DNA of 64,000 bases from Pseudomonas sp. PDM18. GTDB lineage: Bacteria; Pseudomonadota; Gammaproteobacteria; Pseudomonadales; Pseudomonadaceae. Location of the stretch: positions 1 to 64,000 of the forward strand of contig NZ_JACVBX010000011.1 in the NCBI RefSeq assembly GCF_014852585.1, given 5' to 3'. The translations under genes were made by a program, and so were the position numbers. Below the pieces are notes generated by a model. That model saw only the letters and a list, made by a program, of their open reading frames with translations, ran no database searches and had not been told where the DNA came from. How positions within the stretch are numbered: position 1 is the first letter of the stretch; the number at the start of each line of letters is the position of its first letter. Positions 40,432-51,816 of the stretch are shown here, piece after piece.

Positions 40432-42579
40432 ATGCCCCTGTCCCGCCTCTCGATCCAGTGGAAGATCACGCTGCTGACCGGCCTCTGCCTGCTCTGCATC
40501 GTCTGCCTGCTGGTCGGCCTCTCGCTGTTCCGGATGAACCACGACGCGCAGCTGATCAAGGCGGCCAACGCGGACATGCTCAAGGACGCGGCCAAGTCGC
40601 GGATGCAAGCGCGCAGCGAGCAGCAGGCGGAGATCATCCAGCGCTTCTTCACCGACGTTTACCACTTCGGCAACCAGTTCTCCCGCCAGGTCGCCCAACT
40701 GCGCGAGCAATCGATCAAGCACGGTGCGGATGCCGGTGGCGTGCGCAAGGACCTCAACCAACTGGTACGCGACAGCCTGAAGAGCAACCCGAACCTGCTC
40801 AGCCTCTACGTGGTCTTCGAGCCCGATGCGCTGGACGGCCAGGACGCCGGCTTCCATGACCAGCCAGACGCCGGCAGCAACGAAAAGGGCCGCTTCGGCG
40901 CCTACTGGGCGCAGAAGACCTCCGGCGAGATGACCGGCCTGGCGGTGACCGAGGACATGATCGCCGACACCTCCGTCATGCTCGACGGCAGCCCATTCAA
41001 CACCTGGCAATTGTGCCCGCTGCAGACCCGCAAGGCCTGCGTGCTCAACCCCTATTTCGACAGTGCCTCGGGCACCAAGGTGTTGATGACCACCGTGACC
41101 TTGCCGCTGATCGACCAGGGCAAGGTCATCGCCGTGATCGGCATCGATATCAGTCTCAGCCGCCTGCAGCAGCTCGCCGTCGACGGCGACCGTCAGCTCT
41201 ACGATGGCGCCGGCAGCGTCAGCATCGTCAGCCCGGCCGGCCTGCTCGCCGGCTACAGCAGCGACGAAGCGCTGCTCGGCCAGCCGCTGGCCAAGGCCAT
41301 TCCCGGCCAGGCCGCCGAGCTGTTGTCCCTGCAGGCCGGCGGTCGTCCGCAGGTGCTGGAGCAGGACGGCCAGCTGCGCGTACTGCAACCGCTGCTGCCG
41401 ATCCCGGATGCCACCAAGCCCTGGGCCGTGGTGCTCGACGTCCCGCAGGACGTGCTGCTGGCTCCCGCGCTGGAGCTGCAAAAACAACTGGATGATCGCA
41501 ACTCCAGCGGCGCACTGTGGCAGACCCTGTTCGGCCTCGCCGCTGCCGTCGTCGGGCTGCTGCTGGTCTGGCTCACCGCCCGCGGCGTGACCCGCCCGAT
41601 CCTGGGCGTCGCCGCCATGCTGCGCAACATCGCCAGCGGCGAAGGCGACCTGACCAAGCGTCTGGACTACAGCGGCAAGGACGAACTGGGCGAATTGGCC
41701 GGCTGGTTCAACCGTTTCCTCGACAAGCTGCAGCCGATCATCCGCGACGTGAAGTCCTCGGTGCAGGACGCCCGCGCCACTGCCGACCAGTCCTCGGAAA
41801 TTGCCAGCCAGACCAGTGCCGGCATGCAGCAGCAGTTCCGCGAGGTCGACCAGGTCGCCACCGCTTCTCAGGAGATGAGCGCCACCGCCCACGACGTCGC
41901 CAACAGCGCCGCCATGGCTGCCGATGCCGCACGCGGCGCCGACGGCGCGACCCGCGATGGCCTGAGCGTGATCGACAACACCACCCGCCTGATCGACGAA
42001 CTGGCCAGCGACATGAGCAGCGCCATGAGCCAGGTGGAAGGGTTGGCACAGAGCAGCGAGCAGATCGGCTCGGTGCTGGAAGTGATCCGCGGCATCGCCG
42101 AGCAGACCAACCTGCTGGCGCTCAACGCCGCCATCGAAGCGGCCCGCGCTGGTGAGGCCGGTCGCGGCTTCGCGGTAGTCGCCGACGAGGTGCGCAACCT
42201 CGCCAAGCGCACCCAGGATTCGGTGGAGGAAATCCGCCAGGTCATCGAAGGCCTGCAGAACGGCACCCGCGACGTGGTCGGCGCGATGAGCAACAGCCAT
42301 CGCCAGGCGCAGGACAGCGTGAGTCAGGTCGAGCAGGCCGTGGCCGCGCTGAAGCGCATCGGTGACGCGGTGGGCGTGATCACCGACATGAACCTGCAGA
42401 TCGCCAGCGCCGCCGAGGAACAGAGCGCGGTGGCCGAGGAGATCAACCGTAACGTCGCCGGCATCCGCGACGTCACCGAATCGCTGTCCAGCCAGGCGCA
42501 GGAATCGGCGCAGGTCAGCCAGTCGCTGAACAAGCTGGCGAATCATCAGCAGGGGTTGATGGATCAGTTCCGCGTCTGA
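40432..42579 (+). CDS. Methyl-accepting chemotaxis protein with dCache-type sensor
   Basis: This 715-residue chemoreceptor has TM1 at about 10-32 ([20 protein letters not shown]), a roughly 320-residue periplasmic double-Cache-like sensor, TM2 at about 364-386 ([20 protein letters not shown]), a HAMP domain and a cytoplasmic signalling domain with the invariant tip [19 protein letters not shown]. It would bind an extracellular ligand and signal to CheA/CheW. The amino-acid-binding dCache signature (paired aromatic and Arg residues) is not evident, so the ligand is open. It interrupts the acyl-CoA gene block, hinting at a ligand related to its substrates. No CheR-docking pentapeptide is seen at the C-terminus. 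Confidence 0.88.
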   Translation: MPLSRLSIQWKITLLTGLCLLCIVCLLVGLSLFRMNHDAQLIKAANADMLKDAAKSRMQARSEQQAEIIQRFFTDVYHFGNQFSRQVAQLREQSIKHGADAGGVRKDLNQLVRDSLKSNPNLLSLYVVFEPDALDGQDAGFHDQPDAGSNEKGRFGAYWAQKTSGEMTGLAVTEDMIADTSVMLDGSPFNTWQLCPLQTRKACVLNPYFDSASGTKVLMTTVTLPLIDQGKVIAVIGIDISLSRLQQLAVDGDRQLYDGAGSVSIVSPAGLLAGYSSDEALLGQPLAKAIPGQAAELLSLQAGGRPQVLEQDGQLRVLQPLLPIPDATKPWAVVLDVPQDVLLAPALELQKQLDDRNSSGALWQTLFGLAAAVVGLLLVWLTARGVTRPILGVAAMLRNIASGEGDLTKRLDYSGKDELGELAGWFNRFLDKLQPIIRDVKSSVQDARATADQSSEIASQTSAGMQQQFREVDQVATASQEMSATAHDVANSAAMAADAARGADGATRDGLSVIDNTTRLIDELASDMSSAMSQVEGLAQSSEQIGSVLEVIRGIAEQTNLLALNAAIEAARAGEAGRGFAVVADEVRNLAKRTQDSVEEIRQVIEGLQNGTRDVVGAMSNSHRQAQDSVSQVEQAVAALKRIGDAVGVITDMNLQIASAAEEQSAVAEEINRNVAGIRDVTESLSSQAQESAQVSQSLNKLANHQQGLMDQFRV

Positions 42580-42620
42580 GTTCCGGGCATGCCATCTACG
42601 GAAGGCAGTCCGGTTACACC

Positions 42621-42657
42621 GTAGGGCGAATAACCTGGAACAGGTTATCTGCCCTAC
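42621..42657. repeat. Single GTAGGGCG palindrome
   Basis: GTAGGGCGAATAACCTGGAA-CAGGTTATCTGCCCTAC is the minimal, well-formed unit of the element also found at 34200 and 50253. It sits after the chemoreceptor gene and could act as a 3' stem-loop. Confidence 0.85.
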
Positions 42658-42779
42658 AAACGTACTCACCGGGCTGTCCAATCCGCTCATCCAGATTGGC
42701 GGCTTTCGACATTGCCCGCGCGCCAGCGCAGCGGGAACATCAGGGAACTCCAGACAAGAACAAACCCAGGAGTTCCGCG

Positions 42780-44444
42780 ATGCGTTCCCATACTGCCGCC
42801 ACGGCCGAATTCGACTACCGCGCCACCGCCGACGCCGTCCTGGCCGGCAACCTCGATGCCCTCAATGCCTGCGTCGAATGCTGCGACCGCCACGCCATTC
42901 CAGGCCGCGTCGCGCTGTTCTGGGAGGGCAAGGACGGCGATAGCGCCTCCTACACCTTCACCCAGCTCAAGGAGCTTTCCGGCCGCTTCGCCAGCTTCCT
43001 GCACGGCCTCGGCGTGCGTCCCGGCGATGTCGTCTCCGGCATGCTGCCGCGTACCCCGGAGCTGCTGATCGCCGTACTCGGCACCTGGCGCCTGGGCGCG
43101 GTCTACCAGCCGCTGTTCACCGCCTTCGGGCCCAAGGCCATCGAACATCGGGTCAAGCTGGCCGGCAGCAAGGTGGTGGTCACCGACGGTGCCAACCGCG
43201 GCAAGCTCGACGAGGTGCCCGACGCGCCCACGCTGGTGACAGTCGGCGGGCCGAAGGGGCAGGGCATCCGCCATGGCGATTACAGCTTCTGGGCCGAACT
43301 GGAACGCCACTCGCCGGACTTCGAACCGGTGCTGCGCAGCGGCGAAGACACCTTCCTGCTGATGTTCACCTCCGGCACCACCGGGCTGGCCAAGCCGCTG
43401 GCCGTCCCGCTGAAGGCCATCGTAGCCTTCGTCGGCTACATGCGCGATGCGGTCGGGCTGCGTGAGGAAGATTCGTTCTGGAACCTCGCCGATCCGGGCT
43501 GGGCCTACGGCCTCTATTACGGCGTTACCGGGCCGCTGGCCATGGGGCACCCGATCACCTTCTACGAAGGTGCGTTCACGGTGGAGAGCACCTGCCGCAT
43601 CGTGCGCAAGTACGGCATCACCAACCTGGCCGGCTCGCCCACTGCCTACCGCCTGCTGATTGCTGCTGGCGAGGCGGTGTCCAAACCGCTCAAGGGCCGC
43701 CTGCGCGCGGTGAGCAGCGCCGGCGAGCCGCTGACCCCGGAAGTCATCCGCTGGTTCGCCAGCGAGCTGGGCGTGACCATCCACGACCACTACGGCCAGA
43801 CCGAGCTGGGCATGGTGCTGGCCAACCACCACGAGCTGCAGCACCCGGTGCATATGGGCGCTGCCGGTTTTTCCATTCCCGGCCACCGCGTGGTGGTGCT
43901 GGATGAGCAGGGCAACGAGCTGCCCGCCGGCCAGCCCGGCGTGCTCGCCATGGATCGCCGCCAGTCGCCGCTGATGTGGTTCGCCGGCTACCAGGGCATG
44001 CAGACCAAATCCTTCGTCGGCGACTACTACCTCAGTGGCGACACCGTGGAGCTGAATGCCGACGGCAGCATCAGCTTCGTCGGCCGCGCCGACGACCTGA
44101 TCACCACCTCCGGCTACCGCGTCGGCCCATTTGATGTGGAGAGCGCGCTGATCGAACACCCGGCGGTGATCGAGGCGGCGGTGATCGGCAAGCCGGACCC
44201 GGAGCGCACCGAACTGGTCAAGGCCTTCGTGGTGCTCTGTTCGTCCTACCGGCCGGGCGCGGAGCTGGCCGAGGAACTACAACAGTACGTGCGCAAGCGA
44301 CTGTCGGCGCACAGCTACCCGCGGGAAGTGGAGTTCGTCGATGAACTGCCCAAGACCCCCAGCGGCAAGATCCAGCGCTTCCTCCTGCGCAACCAGGAGA
44401 TCGCCAAACAACGCGAAGCGGCCGAGAAAGCGGCGGCTCACTAA
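42780..44444 (+). CDS. AMP-binding acyl-CoA synthetase (medium-chain/Acs-like)
   Basis: This 554-residue adenylate-forming enzyme has MFTSGTTGLAKPLAVP (ATP loop with Ala where Pro is usual), HDHYGQTELGMVLANHH, a GDTVELNADGSISFVGRADDLITTSGYRVGPFDVE hinge (split) and the Lys in TPSGKIQRFLLRNQE. It resembles medium-chain/short-branched acyl-CoA ligases of the ACSM/Acs type. It is the first gene of a tight operon with SDR, thiolase and acyl-CoA dehydrogenase (gaps of 10-18 bp), which would complete beta-oxidation of its acyl-CoA product. AGGAG (42768-42772) sets the start. Equivalent by order to PA2555. Confidence 0.87.
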   Translation: MRSHTAATAEFDYRATADAVLAGNLDALNACVECCDRHAIPGRVALFWEGKDGDSASYTFTQLKELSGRFASFLHGLGVRPGDVVSGMLPRTPELLIAVLGTWRLGAVYQPLFTAFGPKAIEHRVKLAGSKVVVTDGANRGKLDEVPDAPTLVTVGGPKGQGIRHGDYSFWAELERHSPDFEPVLRSGEDTFLLMFTSGTTGLAKPLAVPLKAIVAFVGYMRDAVGLREEDSFWNLADPGWAYGLYYGVTGPLAMGHPITFYEGAFTVESTCRIVRKYGITNLAGSPTAYRLLIAAGEAVSKPLKGRLRAVSSAGEPLTPEVIRWFASELGVTIHDHYGQTELGMVLANHHELQHPVHMGAAGFSIPGHRVVVLDEQGNELPAGQPGVLAMDRRQSPLMWFAGYQGMQTKSFVGDYYLSGDTVELNADGSISFVGRADDLITTSGYRVGPFDVESALIEHPAVIEAAVIGKPDPERTELVKAFVVLCSSYRPGAELAEELQQYVRKRLSAHSYPREVEFVDELPKTPSGKIQRFLLRNQEIAKQREAAEKAAAH

Positions 44445-44462
44445 GTACAGCGGAGAGACTTC

Positions 44463-45233
44463 ATGCAGATCCAGGACAAGGTATTCCTCATCACCGGCGG
44501 CGGTTCCGGCCTCGGCGCGGCCACTGCGAAGCTGCTGGTGAGCGCTGGCGCCAAGGTGGTGCTGGCCGACATCAACGCCGAAGCCGGTGCGGCCCAGGCT
44601 GCCGAGCTGGGCGAGGCGAGTGCGCGCTTTATCCGCACCGATGTGTGCAGCGAGGCGGACGGCAAAGCCGCCGTGCAACTCGCGCTGGACAGCTTCGGCG
44701 CACTGCACGGCCTGGCCAACTGCGCTGGCGTGGCCCCGGCGGAAAAGGTCATCGGCCGCAACGGCCTGCACGGGCTGGAAAGCTTCACCCGCACGATCAA
44801 CATCAACCTGATCGGCACCTTCAACATGCTGCGCCTGGCTGCCGAAGCCATGACGCAGAACGAGCCGGACGCCGGTGGCGAGCGCGGCATCATCATCAAC
44901 ACCGCCTCGGTCGCCGCCTTCGACGGGCAGATCGGCCAGGCCGCGTACTCCGCTTCCAAAAGCGCGGTGGTCGGCATGACCCTGCCGATCGCCCGTGAAC
45001 TGGCGTGCTCGGGCATCCGCGTGATGACCATCGCCCCTGGCATCTTCGAGACGCCGATGATGGCCGCGATGCCCCAGGAAGTACGCGATTCCCTCGGCGC
45101 CAGCGTGCCGTTCCCGCCGCGCCTCGGCCGCCCGGACGAGTACGCTGCGCTGGCCCGCCACATCATTGAGAACACCATGCTCAACGGCGAGGTCATCCGC
45201 CTCGACGGCGCCATCCGCATGGCCGCGAAGTAA
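44463..45233 (+). CDS. SDR 3-hydroxyacyl-CoA dehydrogenase (HSD17B10-like)
   Basis: This 256-residue SDR has [14 protein letters not shown] (NAD loop), DI at the end of beta-2 (NAD preference), a Ser in [10 protein letters not shown] and YSASK. The insertion [15 protein letters not shown] and the tail LRPD-type segment resemble type II 3-hydroxyacyl-CoA dehydrogenase (17-beta-HSD10), which acts on 3-hydroxy- and 2-methyl-3-hydroxybutyryl-CoA. Between an acyl-CoA ligase and a thiolase this gives a beta-oxidation route suited to branched or short chains. Second gene of the operon. Confidence 0.85.
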   Translation: MQIQDKVFLITGGGSGLGAATAKLLVSAGAKVVLADINAEAGAAQAAELGEASARFIRTDVCSEADGKAAVQLALDSFGALHGLANCAGVAPAEKVIGRNGLHGLESFTRTININLIGTFNMLRLAAEAMTQNEPDAGGERGIIINTASVAAFDGQIGQAAYSASKSAVVGMTLPIARELACSGIRVMTIAPGIFETPMMAAMPQEVRDSLGASVPFPPRLGRPDEYAALARHIIENTMLNGEVIRLDGAIRMAAK

Positions 45234-45249
45234 GCAGGAGGTCAGAGTC

Positions 45250-46434
45250 ATGAACGATCCCATCGTCATCGTCAGCGCCACCCGTACTCCCATGGGCGGC
45301 TTCCTCGGCGACTTCAAGGACGTGACCGCAGCCACCCTTGGCGCGGCGGCGATCCGTGCTGCTGTCGAACGCGCCCGCCTGGGCGCCGAAGAAGTGGACG
45401 AAGCCGTGTTCGGCTGCGTGCTTGCCGCCGGGCAGGGCCAGGCGCCGGCGCGCCAGGCAGTGCTGGGCGCAGGCCTTGCGCGCGGCACGCCGTGCTCCAC
45501 GGTGAACAAGATGTGCGGCTCGGGCATGAAGGCCGCGATGATGGCCCACGACGCCATCCTCGCCGGCAGCGCCCGCGTCGCCCTGGCCGGCGGCATGGAG
45601 AGTATGTCCAACGCGCCCTACCTGCTGGAGCGCGCCCGCAGCGGCTACCGCATGGGCCATGGCCGGGTGCTCGACCACATGTTCCTCGACGGCCTCGAAG
45701 ACGCCTACGACAAGGGCCGCCTGATGGGCACTTTCGCCGAGGATTGCGCCGAGAAATACGGCTTCACCCGCGAGCAGCAGGACGACTACGCCATAACCTC
45801 GCTGACCCGCGCACAGAAGGCCATGAGCGAAGGCCGCTTCAAGGACGAGATCGTCGCGGTGACGGTCAAGTCCGGCAAGGAACTACGCGCCATCAGCGAA
45901 GACGAGCAGCCGCCCAAGGCGAAGCTGGACAAGATCCCTACCCTGAAACCGGCGTTCCGCGACGGCGGCACGGTGACGGCGGCCAATGCCAGTTCCATCT
46001 CCGACGGCGCCGCCGCGCTGGTGCTGATGCGCCTATCCGAAGCTGAGAAGCGTGGCCTGACGCCGCTGGCGGCAATCCGTGGGCATTCGTCCTACGCCGA
46101 CGCGCCGAACCTGTTCCCGACCGCCCCGGTGGGCGCAGTCGAGCGCCTGATGCAGCGCACCGGCTGGGCGCTGGGCGACGTCGACCTGTTCGAGGTCAAC
46201 GAAGCCTTCGCCGTGGTTGCCATGGCCGCCATGCGCGACCTGGACATCCCCCATGACAAGCTCAACGTCCACGGCGGCGCCTGCGCCCTCGGCCACCCCA
46301 TCGGCGCTTCCGGCGCGCGGGTGATCGTGACCCTGCTGTCGGCGCTCAAGCAGTACGACCTCAAGCGCGGCGTGGCCTCGGTGTGCATCGGTGGCGGCGA
46401 AGCCACGGCCATCGCGGTCGAGCGCCTGGCCTAA
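45250..46434 (+). CDS. Acetyl-CoA C-acyltransferase (thiolase)
   Basis: This 394-residue degradative thiolase has the nucleophilic Cys in [10 protein letters not shown] (about 88), NEAFAVV, the His in [16 protein letters not shown] and the second Cys in [11 protein letters not shown]. It performs the final thiolytic cleavage of the pathway encoded here; a 2-methylacetoacetyl-CoA substrate would fit the HSD10-like neighbour. AGGAGG (45236-45241) precedes the ATG. Third gene of the operon, equivalent by order to PA2553. Confidence 0.88.
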   Translation: MNDPIVIVSATRTPMGGFLGDFKDVTAATLGAAAIRAAVERARLGAEEVDEAVFGCVLAAGQGQAPARQAVLGAGLARGTPCSTVNKMCGSGMKAAMMAHDAILAGSARVALAGGMESMSNAPYLLERARSGYRMGHGRVLDHMFLDGLEDAYDKGRLMGTFAEDCAEKYGFTREQQDDYAITSLTRAQKAMSEGRFKDEIVAVTVKSGKELRAISEDEQPPKAKLDKIPTLKPAFRDGGTVTAANASSISDGAAALVLMRLSEAEKRGLTPLAAIRGHSSYADAPNLFPTAPVGAVERLMQRTGWALGDVDLFEVNEAFAVVAMAAMRDLDIPHDKLNVHGGACALGHPIGASGARVIVTLLSALKQYDLKRGVASVCIGGGEATAIAVERLA

Positions 46435-46444
46435 GGAGCGAGTG

Positions 46445-47572
46445 ATGATTCCCAGCGAAGAAGACATCCAGATCCGCGACGTTGCCCGCCAGTTCGCCCA
46501 GGAGCGGCTGAAACCCTTCGCCGCCGACTGGGACCGCGAGCACCGCTTCCCGGCCGAAGCCATCAAGGAAATGGCCGACCTCGGTTTCCTCGGCATGCTG
46601 GTGGCGGAGCAGTGGGGTGGCGCGCAGACCGGTCACCTGGCCTACGCCATGGCCCTGGAGGAAATCGCCGCCGGCGACGGCGCCTGCTCGACCATCATGA
46701 GCGTGCACAACTCCGTGGGCTGCATGCCCATTGCCAAGTTCGGCAACGACGAGCAGAAGCGCCAGTTCCTGGTGCCGCTGGCCCGCGGCGAGATGATCGG
46801 CGCCTTCGCCCTGACCGAACCGCAGGCCGGCTCGGACGCCAGTTTCCTGAAGACCCGCGCGCGCCGCGACGGCGACCACTACGTGCTGAACGGCAGCAAG
46901 CAGTTCATCACCTCCGGCAAGCATGCCGGCCTGGTGATCGTCTTCGCGGTGACCGATGCGGCGGCGGGCAAGAAGGGCATCAGCGCGTTCATCGTGCCCA
47001 CCGACACCCCCGGCTACCGCGTGCTGCGCGTCGAGGACAAGCTCGGTCAGCACGCTTCCGATACCTGCCAGATAGCCTTCGATGACGTGCGCGTCCCGGC
47101 CAGATACCGGCTGGGTGAAGAGGGGCAGGGTTATGCCATTGCCCTGGCAAATCTCGAAGGCGGGCGCATTGGCATCGCCTCGCAGGCCGTCGGCATGGCC
47201 CGCGCGGCCTTCGAATACGCCCGCGACTACGCCCACGAGCGCGAGACCTTCGGCAAGCCGATCATCCAGCACCAGGCTGTGGCTTTCCGCCTCAGCGACA
47301 TGGCGACCGAGATCGCCGTGGCCCGGCAGATGGTCCACCACGCCGCCAGCCTGCGCGAAGCCGGCCTGCCGTGCCTGACCGAAGCCTCCATGGCCAAGCT
47401 GTTCGCCTCGGAAATGGCCGAGCGCGTGTGCTCTGCGGCGATCCAGACCCTCGGCGGCTATGGCTATCTGCAGGACTACCCGGTGGAACGCATCTACCGC
47501 GACGTGCGCGTGTGCCAGATCTACGAAGGCACCAGCGACGTGCAGCGGCTGGTGATCGCGCGCAGTCTTTGA
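46445..47572 (+). CDS. Acyl-CoA dehydrogenase (short/branched chain type)
   Basis: This 375-residue FAD flavoprotein has the FAD/substrate motif [17 protein letters not shown], the ITSGKHAG strand, and the C-terminal [18 protein letters not shown] whose Glu is the catalytic base in MCAD/SCAD-like members. It introduces the alpha-beta double bond of an acyl-CoA and passes electrons to ETF. Last gene of the ligase-SDR-thiolase-dehydrogenase operon; AAGGAG (46434-46439) overlaps the thiolase stop. An in-frame GTG at 46442 is possible but less favoured. Notably no enoyl-CoA hydratase is in the operon. Confidence 0.88.
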   Translation: MIPSEEDIQIRDVARQFAQERLKPFAADWDREHRFPAEAIKEMADLGFLGMLVAEQWGGAQTGHLAYAMALEEIAAGDGACSTIMSVHNSVGCMPIAKFGNDEQKRQFLVPLARGEMIGAFALTEPQAGSDASFLKTRARRDGDHYVLNGSKQFITSGKHAGLVIVFAVTDAAAGKKGISAFIVPTDTPGYRVLRVEDKLGQHASDTCQIAFDDVRVPARYRLGEEGQGYAIALANLEGGRIGIASQAVGMARAAFEYARDYAHERETFGKPIIQHQAVAFRLSDMATEIAVARQMVHHAASLREAGLPCLTEASMAKLFASEMAERVCSAAIQTLGGYGYLQDYPVERIYRDVRVCQIYEGTSDVQRLVIARSL

Positions 47573-47676
47573 AGGGTTCGCCGGCAGACCCCGGCCTGTT
47601 CGTTGGACAGGCACTTCGGCAGGGCGGGGTCTGCGGGTGGCTTGTTTTTCCTACAGGGTTGGCTCGGGCATACCAA

Positions 47677-47725
47677 TGTAGGATGGCGTGGAGCGAAGCG
47701 ATACCCTCGATGGGTATCGCCGGAA
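47677..47725. repeat. TGTAGGATGGCGTGGAGCGAAGCGATACC repeat-type element
   Basis: The sequence around TAGGATGGCGTGGAGCGAAG followed by CGATACCC-TCGA-TGGGTATCG matches a sequence type widely scattered in Gram-negative genomes, ending in a short perfect palindrome (GATACCC/GGGTATC). It sits between the convergent acyl-CoA dehydrogenase and LysR genes. Confidence 0.65.
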
Positions 47726-47728
47726 GCA

Positions 47729-48661
47729 TCAGGCGCGCTCTGCCGCCTCGCGCGCTTCCCGCGCCGTCACCTGCTGGCAAAGCTCGATGATCTGTTCGCG
47801 CATCCAGCGGTTGGCCGGGTCCTGGTCGGTGCTTTCGTGCCAGTACAAGTGGGTTTCCAACTTGGGCACGTCGTTCACCGGCAGGTCGACGAAATGTAGG
47901 CCGTGGTGGCGGGCGAAGCGCTCGGGCACGGTGACCACCATGTCGGTCTGCTGCACCACGGTCGAAGCCATCAGGTAGTGCTGCGAGCGCAGGGCGATCT
48001 TGCGCTGCAGACCCATCTTGCCCAGCGACAGGTCCACATAGCCCAGACCACTGCGGCGGCTGGAAATCTGAATGTGCGCCACCGATAGGTATTCTTCCAG
48101 GCTCAGCTTGTCCTTGGCCAGCGGGTGGCCCTGGCGCATGGCGCAAACGTAGCGGTCTTCCATCAGCTTGACGTGGCGCACCTGCGGGTCGGTGTTGAGT
48201 GGCGCGTCCACGGCGAAGTCCAGGCGACCGGCGGCCAGTTCCTTGGTGGTCTCGCGGCGCTTGGAGAGGAAGCTCTCGATGTGCACGTTCGGCGCCAGGC
48301 GGCGCAGTCGCTGAAACAGCGGCGGCAGGACGATGGCCTCGGTGAGGTCGGTCATGCTGATGCGGTAGGTCTTGCTCGCCTGGGTCGGCGTGAACGTGCG
48401 GCTCTCCTGCACCGAGACGCGCAGCAGCTGCAGCGCGTTGCGCACCGGCCCGATGATGTTCTGCGCCATCGGAGTGGGCACCATGCCCTGGGCGGTGCGC
48501 ACGAAGAGCGGGTCATTGAAGGTTTCACGCAGGCGGGCGAGAGCGTTGGAAACGGCCGGCTGGGTGATGCCGACTATCTGTCCGGCGCGGGTCAGGTTGG
48601 CTTCGGTGTAGATCGCGTCGAAGACGATGAACAGGTTCAGATCGACCTTGCTGAGGTTCAT
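47729..48661 (-). CDS. LysR-family regulator (NodD/LinR-type)
   Basis: This 310-residue regulator has the NodD/NahR-branch N-terminus (MNLSKVDLNLFIVFDAIYTE) with its helix-turn-helix at about 6-62 (LTRAGQIVGITQPAVSNALA). The effector domain begins with the ESRTFTPTQASKTYRISMTD segment typical of that branch. It is divergent from the second acyl-CoA dehydrogenase gene (48829) and convergent with the operon ending at 47572, so it is likely to regulate one or both. GGAG lies ahead of 48661. Equivalent by order to PA2551. Confidence 0.85.
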   Translation of the reverse strand: MNLSKVDLNLFIVFDAIYTEANLTRAGQIVGITQPAVSNALARLRETFNDPLFVRTAQGMVPTPMAQNIIGPVRNALQLLRVSVQESRTFTPTQASKTYRISMTDLTEAIVLPPLFQRLRRLAPNVHIESFLSKRRETTKELAAGRLDFAVDAPLNTDPQVRHVKLMEDRYVCAMRQGHPLAKDKLSLEEYLSVAHIQISSRRSGLGYVDLSLGKMGLQRKIALRSQHYLMASTVVQQTDMVVTVPERFARHHGLHFVDLPVNDVPKLETHLYWHESTDQDPANRWMREQIIELCQQVTAREAREAAERA

Positions 48662-48730
48662 TCCAGGGCTCCGCTTGTAGTTGTTCTGCGGTCGATCATA
48701 CCCGAACGGACGCTCAGGTCCATACGGGTT

Positions 48731-48742
48731 ATGAATGTTCAT
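48731..48742. promoter_or_regulatory. Possible LysR half-site palindrome
   Basis: ATGAA-TG-TTCAT is a short palindrome in the 167-bp gap between the LysR gene and the divergent acyl-CoA dehydrogenase. Its position, about 70 bp upstream of the LysR start, suits an operator, but arms of five bases are weak evidence. Confidence 0.35.
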
Positions 48743-48828
48743 TGATTCGGATAATAGGCTGGGTAAATGGCTTTGGCTGTTCTAGCATCATCACCACATA
48801 AACAACCGCCGCCAGAAGGTTAGCCCCC

Positions 48829-50058
<1,230 letters not shown>

Positions 50059-50076
50059 TCCCAGGCAACCATGAAC

Positions 50077-50101
50077 AAGGCCCGCTGATGCGGGCCTTTT
50101 T
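50077..50101 (+). terminator. Intrinsic terminator after the ACAD10/11-like gene
   Basis: AAGGCCCGC-TGAT-GCGGGCCTTTTT has a GC stem and T-run 18 bp after the stop codon. Confidence 0.88.
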
Positions 50102-50108
50102 CATGATC

Positions 50109-50330
50109 GCCCCTCACCCGCAGGGAAAGCGTACCGTTCGGTGCAGGATGAAAATATGACTTCAGCCGGCGCGCTCTGCCCCCTCTCCCTGAGGGAGAGG
50201 GCTGGGGTGAGGGGGAAACGTCGGCACAAACTTCCCGGAAAGAAGACAGAGGGTAGGGCGCATAACGCCTACGGCGTTATCCGCCATCGATGCCATCGGC
50301 GGATAACCCGTTCCGGGTTATGCGCCCTAC
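50109..50330. repeat. Cluster of three intergenic repeat elements
   Basis: 50109-50180 carries CCCTCACCCGCAGGGAAAG and a TACCGTTCGGTGCAGGATGA...GACTTCAGCCGG tail shared with 20942-20973. 50186-50215 is a CCCTCTCCCT-GA-GGGAGAGGG hairpin. 50253-50330 is a long GTAGGGCGCATAACG...ATGCGCCCTAC palindrome with two nested TTATCCGCC/GGCGGATAA arms. They fill the gap 50102-50355 with no gene. Confidence 0.75.
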
Positions 50331-50355
50331 GTGAGGTTCTTCGCCCCGCCCAATG

Positions 50356-50383
50356 AACAAGGCCAGCGCAAGCTGGCCTTGTT
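50356..50383. terminator. Hairpin after the 66-residue protein gene
   Basis: AACAAGGCCAGC-GCAA-GCTGGCCTTGTT is a perfect 12-bp stem with a GNRA-type loop, directly beyond the leftward stop at 50387. TTGTT forms a short T-rich end on either strand. Confidence 0.65.
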
Positions 50384-50386
50384 CGT

Positions 50387-50587
50387 TCATTGTTGCGGAG
50401 TGGGCTCCGGCCCGTCGCTCGTCGCCCGCTGCTCGATCAGCCACTCCCGCCGCGTGTGCAACTGGGCGGCGAAGGCGCGCGCGGCGGCCTCATGGGGGAA
50501 ACGCAGCGCGCGACGACCGAGGCGGACCTGCCAATAGGCCCGGCCGCGAAACTCAACGGCTTCGATCCTCACCTCCAGCGCTTGCAT
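50387..50587 (-). CDS. 66-residue hypothetical protein downstream of terC
   Basis: This small basic protein (MQALEVRIEAVEFRGRAYWQ start, RREWLIEQRAT near the end) has a likely beta-beta-alpha layout (VEFRGRAYWQVRLGRRALRF then EAAARAFAAQLHTRREWL), reminiscent of AP2-like or integrase arm-type small domains, but no family is certain. AGGAGAGG precedes ATG 50587, and the start lies inside the 3' end of terC (35-bp overlap), so the two are co-translated. By order it is PA2548. Confidence 0.65.
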   Translation of the reverse strand: MQALEVRIEAVEFRGRAYWQVRLGRRALRFPHEAAARAFAAQLHTRREWLIEQRATSDGPEPTPQQ

Positions 50588-51596
50588 GGGGCCTCTCCTG
50601 GCTGACGATTTCCAGCGGTTCCTCGCTGGTCCGGTGGGTCTTGAGCAAGGATAGCAGTATGCCACCTGCCAAAAGACCGAAGGTTACGCCAAGGGACAGG
50701 GCCGCGGGAACCTTGCCGATGAATCCATGCAGGAAAATCTTCGTGCCGATGAACACCAGCACCAGCGCCAGGGCGTACTTCAGGTAGACGAAGCGGTGGA
50801 TCATCGCTGCCAGCGAGAAGTAGAGGGCGCGCAGGCCGAGGATCGCGAAGATGTTCGAGGTGTAGACGATGAACGGGTCCTGGGTGATGGCGAAGATCGC
50901 CGGCACGCTGTCCACGGCGAACACCAGGTCAGCCAGTTCGATCAGGATCAGCGCCAGGAACAGCGGGGTGGCGTGGCGCACCAGCTTGCCCGAGGCATCC
51001 GGCATCTTCACAAAGAAGTGGTGCTCGTGAATGGTGTCGGTCATGCGGATGCGCTTGCGCAGGAATTTCAGCACTGGGTTGTTCGCCAGGTCCGGCTCGT
51101 CGTCATGCTTGCTGAACAGCATCTTCACGCCGCTGAACAGCAGGAAGGCGCCGAACACGTACATGATCCACTCGAATTCCTTCACCAGCGCAGCACCCAG
51201 GCCGATCATCAGCGCGCGCATGACAATGGCGCCGAGGATGCCCCAGAACAGCACCTGATGCTGGTAGCGGCGGGGGATGCCGAAGAAGCCGAAGATCATC
51301 GCCATGACGAACACGTTGTCCATGGATAGCGACTGTTCGACGAGGAAACCGGTGTAGTACTCCACCGCGCTGATGGCGCCGAACTCGTACCAGACCCAGC
51401 CACCGAAGGCCAGGCCACAGGCGAAGTAGCCGGCGGACAGCATCAGGCTTTCGCGTACACCGATTTCATGGTGGTCGCGTTGCAGGACGCCCAGGTCGAG
51501 TACGAGTAGAAGAATCACGATGGCCAGGAAGGCCAGCCAGAACCAGGTGGCGGTTCCGAGGAATGGTTCGGTCAAAAAGGCGTGCAGAGCTGTCAT
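50553..51596 (-). CDS. TerC-family membrane protein
   Basis: This 347-residue TerC/Alx-type protein has nine or so membrane helices. Conserved acidic residues lie in membrane segments (VEQSLSMDNVFV and LILIELADLVFAVDSVPAIFA), typical of the group linked to metal (manganese/calcium) export and to tellurite resistance. AGGGAGGGG lies just upstream of the ATG. A 15-codon frame (51640-51593) overlaps the start as ATGA. By order it is PA2549. No yybP-ykoY manganese riboswitch was recognisable in the 220-bp leader. Confidence 0.87.
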   Translation of the reverse strand: MTALHAFLTEPFLGTATWFWLAFLAIVILLLVLDLGVLQRDHHEIGVRESLMLSAGYFACGLAFGGWVWYEFGAISAVEYYTGFLVEQSLSMDNVFVMAMIFGFFGIPRRYQHQVLFWGILGAIVMRALMIGLGAALVKEFEWIMYVFGAFLLFSGVKMLFSKHDDEPDLANNPVLKFLRKRIRMTDTIHEHHFFVKMPDASGKLVRHATPLFLALILIELADLVFAVDSVPAIFAITQDPFIVYTSNIFAILGLRALYFSLAAMIHRFVYLKYALALVLVFIGTKIFLHGFIGKVPAALSLGVTFGLLAGGILLSLLKTHRTSEEPLEIVSQERPHASAGGEDRSR

Positions 51597-51816
51597 GTGG
51601 CCCCTCCCTTAGTGTCGTTGTCGAAAAGTGACTCCGACATGGCGGTTGGCAACCGTCAGAGGGGCCCGGCGTCACTGGCGGGAAAATAGCAGAGCGGACG
51701 CCTCAGGCAAGCGATGGAACGTAACAAGTTCCTACATGGATTCGAGACCGAGGAGTCAACGTCTGGCGGAAAGTCTAGACGCTGATCCTCGGAAGGCTCG
51801 TTACTGGCAAGACGGC

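Noticed and set aside
51597..51816. yybP-ykoY manganese riboswitch ahead of terC
   Set aside because: Expected, since many TerC/Alx genes carry one, but the conserved GGGGAGUAG-type core could not be found on the leader strand.
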